Positions 1-8,753 of a DNA stretch of 64,000 nt are shown here, one piece after another. The DNA comes from Clostridium rhizosphaerae (lineage in GTDB: Bacteria; Bacillota; Clostridia; Clostridiales; Clostridiaceae). The notes under the pieces are model-generated. The model was not told the origin of the DNA. It did no database searches and saw only the letters and a program-made list of their open reading frames with translations. The stretch covers positions 372,001-436,000 of the forward strand of contig NZ_JAESWC010000002.1 of the NCBI RefSeq assembly GCF_016765585.1. The letters are read 5' to 3'. Position numbers and translations under genes: made by a program. Positions within the stretch are counted from its first letter, which is position 1. The number at the start of each line of letters is the position of its first letter.

Positions 1-789
1 ATTAGTATGTTCTTCCATATTTGATACTGCAAGTTCAACAGCTTTTCCAAATCCAACTATTCCTGCTACATTTTCTGTTCCAGCTCTTCTAGCTCTCTCT
101 TGTGCACCGCCATGCACCAAATTATCAATTTTAACACCTTTTCGGATGTATAGCGCTCCTGTGCCTTTTGGTCCATATATCTTATGAGCAGCCATTGAAA
201 GTAAATCAATATTCATTTCCTTAACATCTATAGGAACATTGCCAAGTGCCTGAACTGCATCTGTATGAAATAAAACTTTCTTGCTTTTGCAAAGCTTGCC
301 TATTTCACTAATAGACTGAATTGTTCCTATTTCATTGTTAGCAAACATAATAGATACTAAAATAGTATTATCCGTTATTGCTTTTTCCAATTCATCTAAA
401 CTAACGAGTCCGTACTCATCTACAGGAAGATAAGTAACTTGAAAACCATGTTTCTCTAAATACTCGCAAGCATGCAGTATAGCGTGGTGCTCTATTTGTG
501 TTGTAATAATATGATTACCCTTGTTGTAGTTTGCAAAAGCCACTCCTTTTAATGCCCAGTTATCTGCTTCTGAACCACCACCAGTAAAAAATATTTCATT
601 ACTATCTGCATTTATCCCTTTAGCAACCCTGTCTCTAGCCTTATCTATAGCTTTTTTAGTTTCTCTTGATAAAGAATAAATTGAGGATGGATTTCCGAAA
701 TATTCAGTAAAATATGGGATCATTTCTTCTAGAACAGCAGGCTTAACAAATGTTGTTGCAGCATAATCCATATAAATAGGTTTACTCAT
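1..789 (-). CDS. nifS: Cysteine desulfurase NifS/IscS family (partial, C-terminus outside window)
   Basis: PLP enzyme that removes sulfur from cysteine for Fe-S cluster and tRNA thiolation work in the cytosol. The first 263 residues are present; the frame runs off the left window edge. Visible family features are the N-terminal MDYAATT segment, the GGGSEADN cofactor loop, and the AAHKIYGPKG block whose Lys203 should carry PLP. The active-site cysteine loop lies beyond the edge. It starts 24 bp after iscR on the same strand, so the two are very probably one operon. NifS and IscS cannot be told apart from this fragment. Confidence 0.93.
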   Translation of the reverse strand, partial: MSKPIYMDYAATTFVKPAVLEEMIPYFTEYFGNPSSIYSLSRETKKAIDKARDRVAKGINADSNEIFFTGGGSEADNWALKGVAFANYNKGNHIITTQIEHHAILHACEYLEKHGFQVTYLPVDEYGLVSLDELEKAITDNTILVSIMFANNEIGTIQSISEIGKLCKSKKVLFHTDAVQALGNVPIDVKEMNIDLLSMAAHKIYGPKGTGALYIRKGVKIDNLVHGGAQERARRAGTENVAGIVGFGKAVELAVSNMEEHTN

Positions 790-813
790 TAATGCTTCAC
801 TCCTTCTTTAGTC

Positions 814-1230
814 TCAGCTTTTCATGTTTTTATAATCATCAAGTATATCTTGCAGTGTAGTTGATTTAGTAACGCTGTCGATGCTGTTTTTTATTTTTGC
901 CCATAAAAGCCTTGTTGCACAACAGTCAACATTATTACAGCTTTTTTCATCTAAACAGTTAGATATCTCGATTGGACCCTCTAAAACTTCCATTATTTCT
1001 GCTATTGTAATATCCTTAGGAGACCTGCTTAATACATATCCTCCCTGAGCACCTCTTACACTTCTAATTAATTCAGCTCTTCTAAGAGGTGAAAATAATT
1101 GTTCCAAGTAATATTCCGATATATTTTGTCTTTCTGATATACTCTTGATAGATATAGGATCTCCACCATAATGAATGGCCAAATCTACCATTGCTTTTAC
1201 TCCATACCTACCTTTTGTAGACAATTTCAT
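814..1230 (-). CDS. iscR: Rrf2-family Fe-S cluster regulator IscR-like
   Basis: 138-residue Rrf2-family transcriptional repressor. An N-terminal winged helix (MKLSTKGRYGVKAMVDLA) is followed by the conserved YLEQLFSPLRRAELIRSVRG recognition segment. Cys92, Cys98 and Cys104 match the three [2Fe-2S] ligand positions of E. coli IscR, with an extra Cys103. The fourth E. coli ligand, His107, is Arg here, so the fourth ligand must differ. It is the first gene of an iscR-nifS operon and probably senses Fe-S status to control it. Translation starts at ATG behind an AAAGGAGTG SD. Confidence 0.92.
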   Translation of the reverse strand: MKLSTKGRYGVKAMVDLAIHYGGDPISIKSISERQNISEYYLEQLFSPLRRAELIRSVRGAQGGYVLSRSPKDITIAEIMEVLEGPIEISNCLDEKSCNNVDCCATRLLWAKIKNSIDSVTKSTTLQDILDDYKNMKS

Positions 1231-1274
1231 TAAATCACTCCTTTAGGTTCGAGTGTTTACATATATTCAAAATC

Positions 1275-1303
1275 ATAATAGCAAATCCGAGTAATACTGT
1301 CAA
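1275..1303 (-). promoter_or_regulatory. Sigma-A promoter of iscR-nifS
   Basis: On the minus strand TTGACA (1298-1303) is followed after exactly 17 bp by TATTAT (1275-1280). This is one mismatch from consensus and lies 45 bp upstream of the iscR ATG. An IscR operator was not identified with certainty, although autoregulation is usual in the family. Confidence 0.8.
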
Positions 1304-1395
1304 CAATTACAAAAGTAAAAATCTTCAACTTTATTATAAACTATGCAATTACAAACATATAATTTAACAACAAGACATTTTGGAGGTGCAAATTT

Positions 1396-1881
1396 TTGAG
1401 CATAAAATTAATAGCGGTAGGAAACAGACTGATGGGAGACGAAGGAATAGCTATAAAAGTAGCGGAGTATTTGCTAAGCGACACAGATTTTAAAGAAATT
1501 GAAATAATTTTAGGCGAAACAGATATTGATTATTGCATTAGCAAAATAAAGGATAATGATATTTTATTTATACTAGATGCTGCCTTGAGCGGCAGGAAGC
1601 CGGGTTCTATAACTACAGTTCCTATTTCAAAATATAATTCTTTTACAAATAATCTTATTACTCAGCATGATTTAAGCCTCTTGCGATTTATTAAGTATAA
1701 CAGAGAAAATATCTGTGCATTTCTTATTGGTATAGAAGTAGAAAGAATAGATTTCAGTCTTAGTTTAAGCCTATCTCTTGAGGAGCACTTTGATGATATT
1801 TGTCATAACATAAAAAGAATAATTAAGCACCTTAGTAATTACTGTATTAATAAAGATTTAGATACAACTTTTAATATATAA
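1396..1881 (+). CDS. Hydrogenase maturation protease, M52/HybD family
   Basis: 161-residue endopeptidase of the family that removes the C-terminal tail of the [NiFe]-hydrogenase large subunit after nickel insertion. The N-terminal GNRLMGDEG motif and the later LDAALSGRKPG and IGIEVE blocks are diagnostic. Glu16, Asp61 and His91 fall at the nickel-contacting positions known from HycI/HybD. The start is TTG with GGAGGTG nine bases upstream; no better start exists. It is a single-gene unit, divergent from iscR and convergent with orr. No hydrogenase subunits are in the window, so the substrate is unknown. Confidence 0.83.
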   Translation: MSIKLIAVGNRLMGDEGIAIKVAEYLLSDTDFKEIEIILGETDIDYCISKIKDNDILFILDAALSGRKPGSITTVPISKYNSFTNNLITQHDLSLLRFIKYNRENICAFLIGIEVERIDFSLSLSLSLEEHFDDICHNIKRIIKHLSNYCINKDLDTTFNI

Positions 1882-1906
1882 AGCAACTGCCAAATGCAGT
1901 TGCTTT
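1880..1906. terminator. Bidirectional terminator between M52 protease and orr
   Basis: An 11-bp perfect stem (AAAGCAACTGC / GCAGTTGCTTT) with a 5-nt loop lies between the two converging genes and overlaps the orr stop codon. It serves the plus-strand gene and the end of the ornithine operon. Confidence 0.8.
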
Positions 1907-2975
1907 AATCCAAATAATATTTCTTTACATAAGGAGAGGTCATGGTTCTTAAAAGACATCCATAGTCCATATTGAAATCAACAACATCTCCTATTTTATA
2001 TTTATTGCTGCATCTACTTATATCAAGAATTAGATGATCACTGCTTCCACCAAGTATTTCAATGCAATTATCTACTGGATTTAATCCTTCAGGAGCTATA
2101 TCTTGCCTTCCAAGTGCTATTATTGCTCTTTTAATAATACCTTTGTCTATAAAGCTAGGTGTCTTGCCGAAAGCATCCATACCAATTTTTCCTTTTGGCA
2201 CAGAAGGTTTATCCTTTATTTCTATTATTTCACCCTTTAATATAAAACTATCCGAATAACAGTTTGGAATTTTATTTCCATAAGCAGTTTCTCTCCCAAG
2301 TACTATTGCTTCACCGATTCTTAGTTGATTAATACCACTTGGAATAGTATCATTTAACACTGCATATAAACTGCTTGAATTTCCTCCTGAAACTATAGGA
2401 AGTGATAAATTATTACTATTTTCAATCGCTTCCTTTAGCTTGACTAATCTTCCCAGATTGTCACTATCAGGTATTACCCCTCCATAGCAGGTTAGATTTG
2501 TTCCAATTCCACATAATTTTATATTGGGCAGCTTAATTATTTCTTTTACATTTTCTAAAGTTTCACTTTCAAGAACACCTTCTCTTAAATCGCCTAAGTC
2601 TATCATTAAAATAACATTATGAATTTTGTTTACTCTTTTTGCAGCCCTTGAAAGTACTTTTATTGTGTTTATTTCAGAATTCAAGCTTATATCAGCATAT
2701 CTAACAACTTCTGAAGCATGACTTTCCATTGGGATCCTAAGAAGCATCTTTCTGCATTTTAAATGTTCCATTTTCTTTAGATTTTCTATTCTCGAATCAC
2801 CCATAATTTCTATTCCGCCATTTAGCATTGCCTGAGCTATGGGCAGCTTTGCACAATATACTTTACTGACTCCGACAACATGAATATTTTTACTTTTACA
2901 TATCTCATTTATAACTCTTGTATTATGAGTTATTTTTTTTATATTTATTTCTACACATGGAAAGATTTTTTTCAT
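1905..2975 (-). CDS. orr: Ornithine racemase (PLP, alanine-racemase fold)
   Basis: About 356 residues, fold-type III PLP racemase converting L-ornithine to D-ornithine, the aminomutase substrate. The N-terminal barrel carries VVGVSKVYCA, whose Lys (about residue 38) should bind PLP. It is the last gene of the ornithine operon, 18-30 bp after the reactivase gene. The start chosen is the second ATG (codons MKKIFP), which has GGTGGG just upstream and fits the family N-terminus; an ATG 12 bp earlier (position 2987) is an alternative. Family sequence alone could also suit other amino-acid racemases, but the operon makes ornithine the clear substrate. Confidence 0.88.
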   Translation of the reverse strand: MKKIFPCVEINIKKITHNTRVINEICKSKNIHVVGVSKVYCAKLPIAQAMLNGGIEIMGDSRIENLKKMEHLKCRKMLLRIPMESHASEVVRYADISLNSEINTIKVLSRAAKRVNKIHNVILMIDLGDLREGVLESETLENVKEIIKLPNIKLCGIGTNLTCYGGVIPDSDNLGRLVKLKEAIENSNNLSLPIVSGGNSSSLYAVLNDTIPSGINQLRIGEAIVLGRETAYGNKIPNCYSDSFILKGEIIEIKDKPSVPKGKIGMDAFGKTPSFIDKGIIKRAIIALGRQDIAPEGLNPVDNCIEILGGSSDHLILDISRCSNKYKIGDVVDFNMDYGCLLRTMTSPYVKKYYLD

Positions 2976-3005
2976 TTTACCCACCATCCAATAAGCCCAT
3001 ATAAT

Positions 3006-4340
3006 CTAAACGATACCCAGGCTTTGTTTAAGAAGCAGTGCCGCAGCTTCTTTATTTTCTTTGCTTAACACCCCGGCACAGGCCATAATATAGTTATTAT
3101 CAAGAAGCACTCTAGCTTCTGATCTTGGAAGCATAGTTAAATCTTCTTTTGAATATCTTATTTCATGCAATATTGTTTCGCCTTTTGGAAGCCTTGTTAA
3201 AGCTCCTCCTGTACCTATAATGTATTTAACTTTAGACAGATCCTTTCCATAGGCTATAAAATTTTTAGATGATCCATAGGTTCTTTTCAAATAACCTACA
3301 TGTCTGTTTAATGCAACTTCAACAGCCTTTTTTGTAAGTATCCTGCTGCATTCAATTTCTTCATTTGTTTTTGGTATTGGTCTTATATTCTCTCTAATAC
3401 TTTCTTTTGATTTATTCTCTAAATCTCTTGGTTCTAAAAGACTTATTACGTTTTCGCTGTTTACGTAAACACCAAGATCTCCCTCAACTGTTCTTTTAGC
3501 AATTGGTTCAGGACTTACTAATATATCAAGTATATCTATACTTCCCTCTGTAACCGAATGAACATCTGTGGTTGCTCCTCCAACGTCAAAAACTACAACA
3601 TCGCCCATAATTTCATATAACAATTTAGCACTTTCCATAACAGCTCCGGGAGTAGGCATTATACTGCCGTTAACCATGCTTTTAATCTTGTTCATTCCCG
3701 AAGCCTTTGTAATATTATTTTCAAAGGCCATTTGAATAACTTTTCTTGTAGGTTCTACATTTAATTCATCTATTCTGGGGTAAACATTATCTACTATATA
3801 GAGTTCCTGACCTTGAAAAAGTTCCTTTATTTCATATTGGTTCGTTATATTTCCGCAATATATGAAAGGCTTATTTAAATTCTCTTTACTTAAAAGTTCT
3901 GCATTATATAAAGCTGTTTCCCTTTCTCCATAATCGGTGCCGCCTGCAATTATTATTAAATTAGGATTTATTTCTTTTATTCTTTTTATATCTGTATTTC
4001 TAAGTTTTCCAGCAGTAATAAGTTTGATATTTCCGCCTGCTCCTAATGCCGCCTCTTTAGCAGCCTTTACTGTCATATCTTCTACCAATCCATGTACAGT
4101 TATTTTAAGACCTCCGGCGGCACTGCTTGTTGATAACATTCTATCCCAGGTAATTTTTTCACCAAGCTGTATTTCTATATCCTCTATTGCCTTATTAAGC
4201 CCAATAGTTACGTCACCTTCATTGACAGTAGTGTAATTTTTGCCTTGTGCTACAATATCAATTTCTTTTTCTTTTAACTTAAAAGCTGTTACTACTGTAG
4301 TTGTACTACCAATTTCAGATATAATATAGTCTACTTTCAT
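3006..4340 (-). CDS. GlmL/MutL-family ATPase, probable ornithine aminomutase reactivase
   Basis: 444 residues of the ASKHA (actin-like ATPase) fold. The phosphate-1 loop is at the N-terminus (SEIGSTTTVVTAF), the phosphate-2 region is VVFDVGGATTDVHSV, and the adenosine loop is IIGTGGALTRLP. The family (GlmL/MutL, unrelated to mismatch-repair MutL) sits beside B12-dependent mutases and is thought to help exchange inactivated cobalamin. It lies between oraE and orr on the same strand, so reactivation of OraSE is the natural inference. A 150-bp gap with a large inverted repeat separates it from oraE, which may lower its expression relative to the enzymes. Confidence 0.85.
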   Translation of the reverse strand: MKVDYIISEIGSTTTVVTAFKLKEKEIDIVAQGKNYTTVNEGDVTIGLNKAIEDIEIQLGEKITWDRMLSTSSAAGGLKITVHGLVEDMTVKAAKEAALGAGGNIKLITAGKLRNTDIKRIKEINPNLIIIAGGTDYGERETALYNAELLSKENLNKPFIYCGNITNQYEIKELFQGQELYIVDNVYPRIDELNVEPTRKVIQMAFENNITKASGMNKIKSMVNGSIMPTPGAVMESAKLLYEIMGDVVVFDVGGATTDVHSVTEGSIDILDILVSPEPIAKRTVEGDLGVYVNSENVISLLEPRDLENKSKESIRENIRPIPKTNEEIECSRILTKKAVEVALNRHVGYLKRTYGSSKNFIAYGKDLSKVKYIIGTGGALTRLPKGETILHEIRYSKEDLTMLPRSEARVLLDNNYIMACAGVLSKENKEAAALLLKQSLGIV

Positions 4341-4366
4341 AAGAAATCTCCTTAAATTAATTTGTT

Positions 4367-4485
4367 TATAAAAAGGGATATCTCAAAATAGCTAAACTTA
4401 GCGTGGTATTTGAATACGTGAAAGCTTCCTAGAATTCAAATACCACGCGATAGGTTTAAGCTGTTTTGAGCCAGCCCCTTTATAT
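4367..4485. repeat. ~115-bp imperfect inverted repeat between oraE and the reactivase gene
   Basis: The two halves form one long hairpin. The innermost arms are a perfect 15 bp (4401-4415 and 4434-4448) around an 18-nt loop. The next arms pair CTCAAAATAGCTAAACTTA with an imperfect copy at 4451-4470, and the outer arms are AAAAGGG / CCCCTTT. Read on the minus strand the 3' arm ends in CCCTTTTT, so it could act as a terminator or mRNA-processing site inside the operon. The length and symmetry also fit a MITE-like or palindromic genomic repeat. No second copy was seen in this window. Confidence 0.75.
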
Positions 4486-4489
4486 ATAA

Positions 4490-6661
4490 CTAAGCCTTTG
4501 AAAGAGTTTCAACTATAAAGGTGGCTACATTATTGCCGTGAGTCCCTCTTCCAAAACCTGCATCCATACCGTTTACTTTAGCTATTTCATCTGTAACCTG
4601 AGTACCTCCGCATATAAGTATGAGTCTATCTCTTACACCTTTCTCAACACAAAGGTCATGAAGTTTTCTCATATTTTTAATATGAATATCATTATGTGTA
4701 ATTATAGTACTCGCCATTATCACTTGTGCTTTTGTTTCTATTGCAGCATCAATAAGCTTTTCGATTGGGCAAGAAGTACCTAAGTATTCACATTCTATTC
4801 CATACTTTTCTATACCTCCGTGTTTTATGTCGATTATTTCCCTCAGTCCTACAGAATGTTCATCTTCCCCAACAGTACCTGCTACAATTTTAACTGGATG
4901 CTTTTTAATAAAGTCTTTTATCATATCATCGCTCATTACTGGTTTTGGCTCAGCTATAACAAGCTTGCTTTTATCTATCGAGAAGTTTACTCTGCCCTTA
5001 ATTTCAACAAGCGTTCCTTCAGCATGCTGCATAACCTGTTTATGGATTACTTCCACATCTCTTAAGTTCATGTTTTTACCCATTTCTATGGCTGCTGCTT
5101 CACTAATTGATTCATTTTCGGGTATAAAAAGGGTTACTGATACATATCCATCTTTTTTCCATTCAACTTCCGGAACAATCTTACCATCATCTTTAACAGT
5201 CTCAAGTCTGTTATAAACGTTATCATTTTCATCAAGCTCATCTATAAACTGTATCTTTCTTGTATCACAAAGTGTACATCCATCAATTGCATCACAAGGA
5301 TGTTTATATTCTTTAGGCACATTATTGTATCCAAAATGAGCACATACTGGAGCAAAATAGTCTTCTTCTCTTTCGTAAATAGATTCTGCTGCTATTCCTC
5401 CATTAATTTTTCTTGCAATACCATCTCCGTTTCTTTCCGGATATTCACCAGAGTCAACAAAGAAGCCCTCCTGTACTGCTTTAAAATATCCTCCTATCTC
5501 TATAATTTCTTCTAGGAATAGTATAGCCTTTTCTTTGAGTTCTCTCACTTTTTCAGGCAGATACCCTTCTTTCTTTAGCTCTATCATATCCATAAGTCCA
5601 TCCATGCCTATTAATGCCTGTTTTGCTGTATTAACAGCATGCATGTTATTATAGTGCCAAGGAACATTTCTTCCTTCATCTGGCGTAATAGTACTTTGTA
5701 TATCTGCTGAAGTAAGCTTTGAAATCATAAGATTTAAAGTATGTCCTACGGTAGCTTCTCTAGTACAGGATTCAATATACTTTGTATTCATCTGTGCTCT
5801 CATTTTATAATCCTTAAATAATTCTCTAAGTGCCACAGCATAAGGCAAATCTATTTTGATGCATGGTGCTGGAGATGAGGTTGGCGGCACAGTTGATAAA
5901 GCTATATTCTCTTTTTTCATACCAACAAGCTCTGAAAATTTACTGTTTATAGCATGCTGAACCATAAGCTCAGGCATAACCTTATAACCTTTCATTGCTG
6001 TTGCATTGGCATTATGCGCTCCATCAATTTGAAGCATGTCTGCTGAGGCCATTATTCTCTTTGCAACTGCAGCATCTACAAATGAGCGCACCATATTAAT
6101 ATTTCTATAAAGAACATTATATTGAGGATCCTGATGAGCTCCGTTTACACCTTCCTCAGCAAACATAACAGCAATATCAGGGCCTGCCACACCAGACACA
6201 TAGGAGTGAAAATTAATTTCTCTCCCAACTTCCTCTTCAATCATATCAAGGGCTTTTCTTGTTGCTCTTACTTGTTTTCTTGTAACTGCTATTCCTCCAA
6301 TGCCTTCAGGCGTTCCTTCTATAAGACCGTCAAAATGACTTTGGCCGGCTGTACGTATTACCATTATGTGATCAGCACCATGCCATGCAGCCATTCTCAT
6401 TCTTCTTATATCGTCTTCAAATCTTCCTGAAGCTATTTCTGTGGTGATTACGGGTTTAGGTTGAGGATCAATCTTATTAAAGCTTCTAGCTGCTGGAAGT
6501 GGAACACTATTTTTTAAGGGCTTTGATATTTCCTTGTAATCAAATTCCCCAACTTTACCATTAAATTCTTCTCTCCAATGCCATCCTCTTCTTTTAGGCT
6601 TATAATTTTCTAAATCCTTTAATATTTCTTCAATATCAATCTTCTTATTAGTTTCCAGCAT
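4490..6661 (-). CDS. oraE: D-ornithine 4,5-aminomutase, large E subunit
   Basis: 723-residue catalytic subunit that uses adenosylcobalamin and PLP to move the 5-amino group of D-ornithine to C4, giving 2,4-diaminopentanoate. A TIM-barrel N-terminal region is followed by a Rossmann B12-binding domain with GEDEHSVGL (DxHxxG motif; axial His about residue 602). Lys about 613 in the IIDIKHGG segment lies 11 residues after that His, the same spacing as His618/Lys629 of the C. sticklandii enzyme, and should bind PLP. The start is ATG behind AGAGGTG; an upstream in-frame GTG is part of that SD. It overlaps oraS by 14 bp, implying coupling. Confidence 0.97.
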   Translation of the reverse strand: MLETNKKIDIEEILKDLENYKPKRRGWHWREEFNGKVGEFDYKEISKPLKNSVPLPAARSFNKIDPQPKPVITTEIASGRFEDDIRRMRMAAWHGADHIMVIRTAGQSHFDGLIEGTPEGIGGIAVTRKQVRATRKALDMIEEEVGREINFHSYVSGVAGPDIAVMFAEEGVNGAHQDPQYNVLYRNINMVRSFVDAAVAKRIMASADMLQIDGAHNANATAMKGYKVMPELMVQHAINSKFSELVGMKKENIALSTVPPTSSPAPCIKIDLPYAVALRELFKDYKMRAQMNTKYIESCTREATVGHTLNLMISKLTSADIQSTITPDEGRNVPWHYNNMHAVNTAKQALIGMDGLMDMIELKKEGYLPEKVRELKEKAILFLEEIIEIGGYFKAVQEGFFVDSGEYPERNGDGIARKINGGIAAESIYEREEDYFAPVCAHFGYNNVPKEYKHPCDAIDGCTLCDTRKIQFIDELDENDNVYNRLETVKDDGKIVPEVEWKKDGYVSVTLFIPENESISEAAAIEMGKNMNLRDVEVIHKQVMQHAEGTLVEIKGRVNFSIDKSKLVIAEPKPVMSDDMIKDFIKKHPVKIVAGTVGEDEHSVGLREIIDIKHGGIEKYGIECEYLGTSCPIEKLIDAAIETKAQVIMASTIITHNDIHIKNMRKLHDLCVEKGVRDRLILICGGTQVTDEIAKVNGMDAGFGRGTHGNNVATFIVETLSKA

Positions 6662-7022
6662 TGCTATCACCTCTTAAAAATTCATGAACTTCATTCCAGC
6701 CTTTTCCCATGCTCAGTTCATTTCCTGATTGTAGATAAGAAATATTCTTTATCTTTGAGTAAGTTAGTACAACATTTCCCATTCCTTTACCCATAAGGCC
6801 CCACTTAATTCCCTCTTTAACTATATTTCCTGCTTCAATACTTGAAAATCCCATTCTAAGAAGTACTGATCTTTCAACTGAAGGTGAAGTGTGGGTATAT
6901 GCTAAATCAACTAAAGGTTTTACTATTTCTTCGGTCAGACTCCAAAATCTATCGTATAGTTCTTCATCACTCAAATTCTTTAAATGTTCTCTTCTCATTT
7001 GAAAATCATCTTGTCTTTTCAT
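6648..7022 (-). CDS. oraS: D-ornithine 4,5-aminomutase, small S subunit
   Basis: 124-residue partner of OraE, needed for the active heterotetrameric aminomutase. It matches the family in length and by segments such as RREHLKNLSDEELYDRFW and the central hydrophobic/Gly-rich part. The ATG follows AAGGGAG at good spacing. It lies 23 bp after ortB and overlaps oraE by 14 bp. It has no catalytic residues of its own; identification rests mainly on adjacency to oraE and overall similarity. Confidence 0.94.
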   Translation of the reverse strand: MKRQDDFQMRREHLKNLSDEELYDRFWSLTEEIVKPLVDLAYTHTSPSVERSVLLRMGFSSIEAGNIVKEGIKWGLMGKGMGNVVLTYSKIKNISYLQSGNELSMGKGWNEVHEFLRGDSNAGN

Positions 7023-7045
7023 AAATTTCTCCCTTCATCCAGAAC

Positions 7046-8458
7046 CTACTCAACATAAATATCCATATCTGATATAATCTCAAGAACTTCCTTTTGGCTT
7101 AACTTAGTTTCATCACATAAAAATTTAAAGTCTAACTCGCTTATACCCCTAACATCTCTATTTTTAACAGAGTTTGCTATATATGATTTTCTATAATGGT
7201 TTAAATCAAGTTCTTTTGCATATAGCTTTGATGGATGACTAGGCAATACTATGTTTTTTCCCGGAAGTTCATCCTGTGGATTTCCAATACTTATTTCAAT
7301 TCCATTCTTTCTTGCAAAGCTTAATTGCGGAAGTATATGCTTACCTGCGCCAGTATATTCAGTTTCCTGAACAACAATTATTTGATTATTTTCCATTTCC
7401 TGGGCAATAACGAATGCCGCTGACAATGAAGTATTTCCTGCCGGGCCTCTTTCCAGACCTTCTAATTGTGCAAGAAGTTCAGTTACATAAAAGACTTGTC
7501 CTTGCGGAACCGTTACATATCTGTCAAGATATCTTAATGGTCTTGCTGCACTTCTTGGAACGTCCGACCTGTCAGGCCAGGTCATAAATGGTATACCAAA
7601 GCCAGTGTGACCGGTAGTGAAGGATTTTTTGTTAAAATCACTATCTGAAGCCATATGAAGTCCAGTCAAATCAACTGACGCCCCAACTATTTTCGTATCT
7701 AATGCTCCAGCTTTTAAAAGTCCCCTAGCTGTTCCAGTTACATTTCCGCCTCCTGCATGAGTAACAACCACTACATCTGGGTCTTTTGAAAACCTTTCTC
7801 TGCAGTCTGTGGCAATTTCATATCCTAAGGTTTCTACACCAGCAACTCCATAGACTGAATAAAGCGATGCATTATAGTATCCAGTTTCATCTAAAATTTT
7901 TAAATAGGTGTAGAATAACTCAGGGCCTACTGAAAGCCTTAACACTTCAGCTCCAAGGCATTCACATTTTCTTGTTTTCTCTAAAATTTCTGGCTGGCCT
8001 ATTTTTTTAGAATCATAACATTCCTGAACAATAATGCATTTTAATCCCCTCATAGCTGCCTGTGAGGCAACAGCAGCACCATAATTTCCAGAAGTTGCAG
8101 ATGCAACCCCTTTATAACCTCTTACTTTAGCATCGTATATAGATACTGATGCTCTTCTATCTTTAAAACTTCCGGATGGATTACAGCTCTCATCTTTTAT
8201 AAAAATACGCGCTGCTTTTCCGGTCTTTGATACCTTTCGAGCAAGTGCTGTTAGATTTTTCAATTCAATGAGAGGTGTATTTCCAACATTAGTTTCTTTT
8301 TGTATTTTCATAACATCAGCAATAGAATATCCTGTATCTCTCATCATTGCTTCATAATCAAAAGAGAGTTTTCCCGTTTCATATTTTTTATAATCTATTC
8401 CTACTGATTTAAGCATTATTTCATTTTTCCTGCTTAGAAGAGCTTCATATTTATTCAA
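7046..8458 (-). CDS. ortB: 2-amino-4-oxopentanoate thiolase, beta subunit (PLP)
   Basis: 470-residue fold-type II PLP protein, related to threonine synthase. With OrtA it thiolytically cleaves 2-amino-4-oxopentanoate with CoA to alanine and acetyl-CoA. The PLP lysine is Lys99 in the PSGSFKDRRA motif. Further family features are the SGNYGAAVA substrate/phosphate loop and a Gly-rich VVTHAGGGNVTG cofactor loop. The start is TTG with GGGGGGAT eight bases upstream, overlapping the end of ortA by 8 bp, so translation is probably coupled. Confidence 0.95.
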   Translation of the reverse strand: MNKYEALLSRKNEIMLKSVGIDYKKYETGKLSFDYEAMMRDTGYSIADVMKIQKETNVGNTPLIELKNLTALARKVSKTGKAARIFIKDESCNPSGSFKDRRASVSIYDAKVRGYKGVASATSGNYGAAVASQAAMRGLKCIIVQECYDSKKIGQPEILEKTRKCECLGAEVLRLSVGPELFYTYLKILDETGYYNASLYSVYGVAGVETLGYEIATDCRERFSKDPDVVVVTHAGGGNVTGTARGLLKAGALDTKIVGASVDLTGLHMASDSDFNKKSFTTGHTGFGIPFMTWPDRSDVPRSAARPLRYLDRYVTVPQGQVFYVTELLAQLEGLERGPAGNTSLSAAFVIAQEMENNQIIVVQETEYTGAGKHILPQLSFARKNGIEISIGNPQDELPGKNIVLPSHPSKLYAKELDLNHYRKSYIANSVKNRDVRGISELDFKFLCDETKLSQKEVLEIISDMDIYVE

Positions 8459-8753
8459 TGTTATCCCCCCAAAGTATTGATTTTGCCTGAAGACCTATAT
8501 TGCTAACTTCAGGAATAAAATCTCCAAAACCATGCTCATATGAAGGGTTTACTTCAGTTAATACTCCTTCTAATACTCTTCCCGTAATTGTTTTTATTTT
8601 TGCTAGTTCTCCAATTTCAGAGTCTTCTATGAGCCATCCTTTAGCCCATAGCTTTAAAGAAGTCTCCTTAGTATCATCAGGTATATTAGAAGCTCTATCC
8701 TTTGAAGATAAAATTTCCTGAACAATTTCTACGTAGCTATTCTTTTCAATCAT
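8451..8753 (-). CDS. ortA: 2-amino-4-oxopentanoate thiolase, alpha subunit
   Basis: 100-residue small subunit of the OrtAB thiolase. It looks like a compact beta-rich domain (IKTITGRVLEGVLTEVNPSYEHGFGDFIPE) and contains no recognisable catalytic motif, as expected for this subunit. Its ATG overlaps the ord stop by 4 bp (ATGA) and its end overlaps the ortB start, which locks it into the operon. Assignment is by size, the conserved tail and position between ord and ortB. Confidence 0.93.
   Translation of the reverse strand: MIEKNSYVEIVQEILSSKDRASNIPDDTKETSLKLWAKGWLIEDSEIGELAKIKTITGRVLEGVLTEVNPSYEHGFGDFIPEVSNIGLQAKSILWGDNIE

Noticed and set aside
2062-2259. Plus-strand ORF inside orr (and many similar antisense ORFs over oraE, relA, ppdK and dnaK)
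   Set aside because: All are shadows of strongly conserved minus-strand genes, without SDs or recognisable products.
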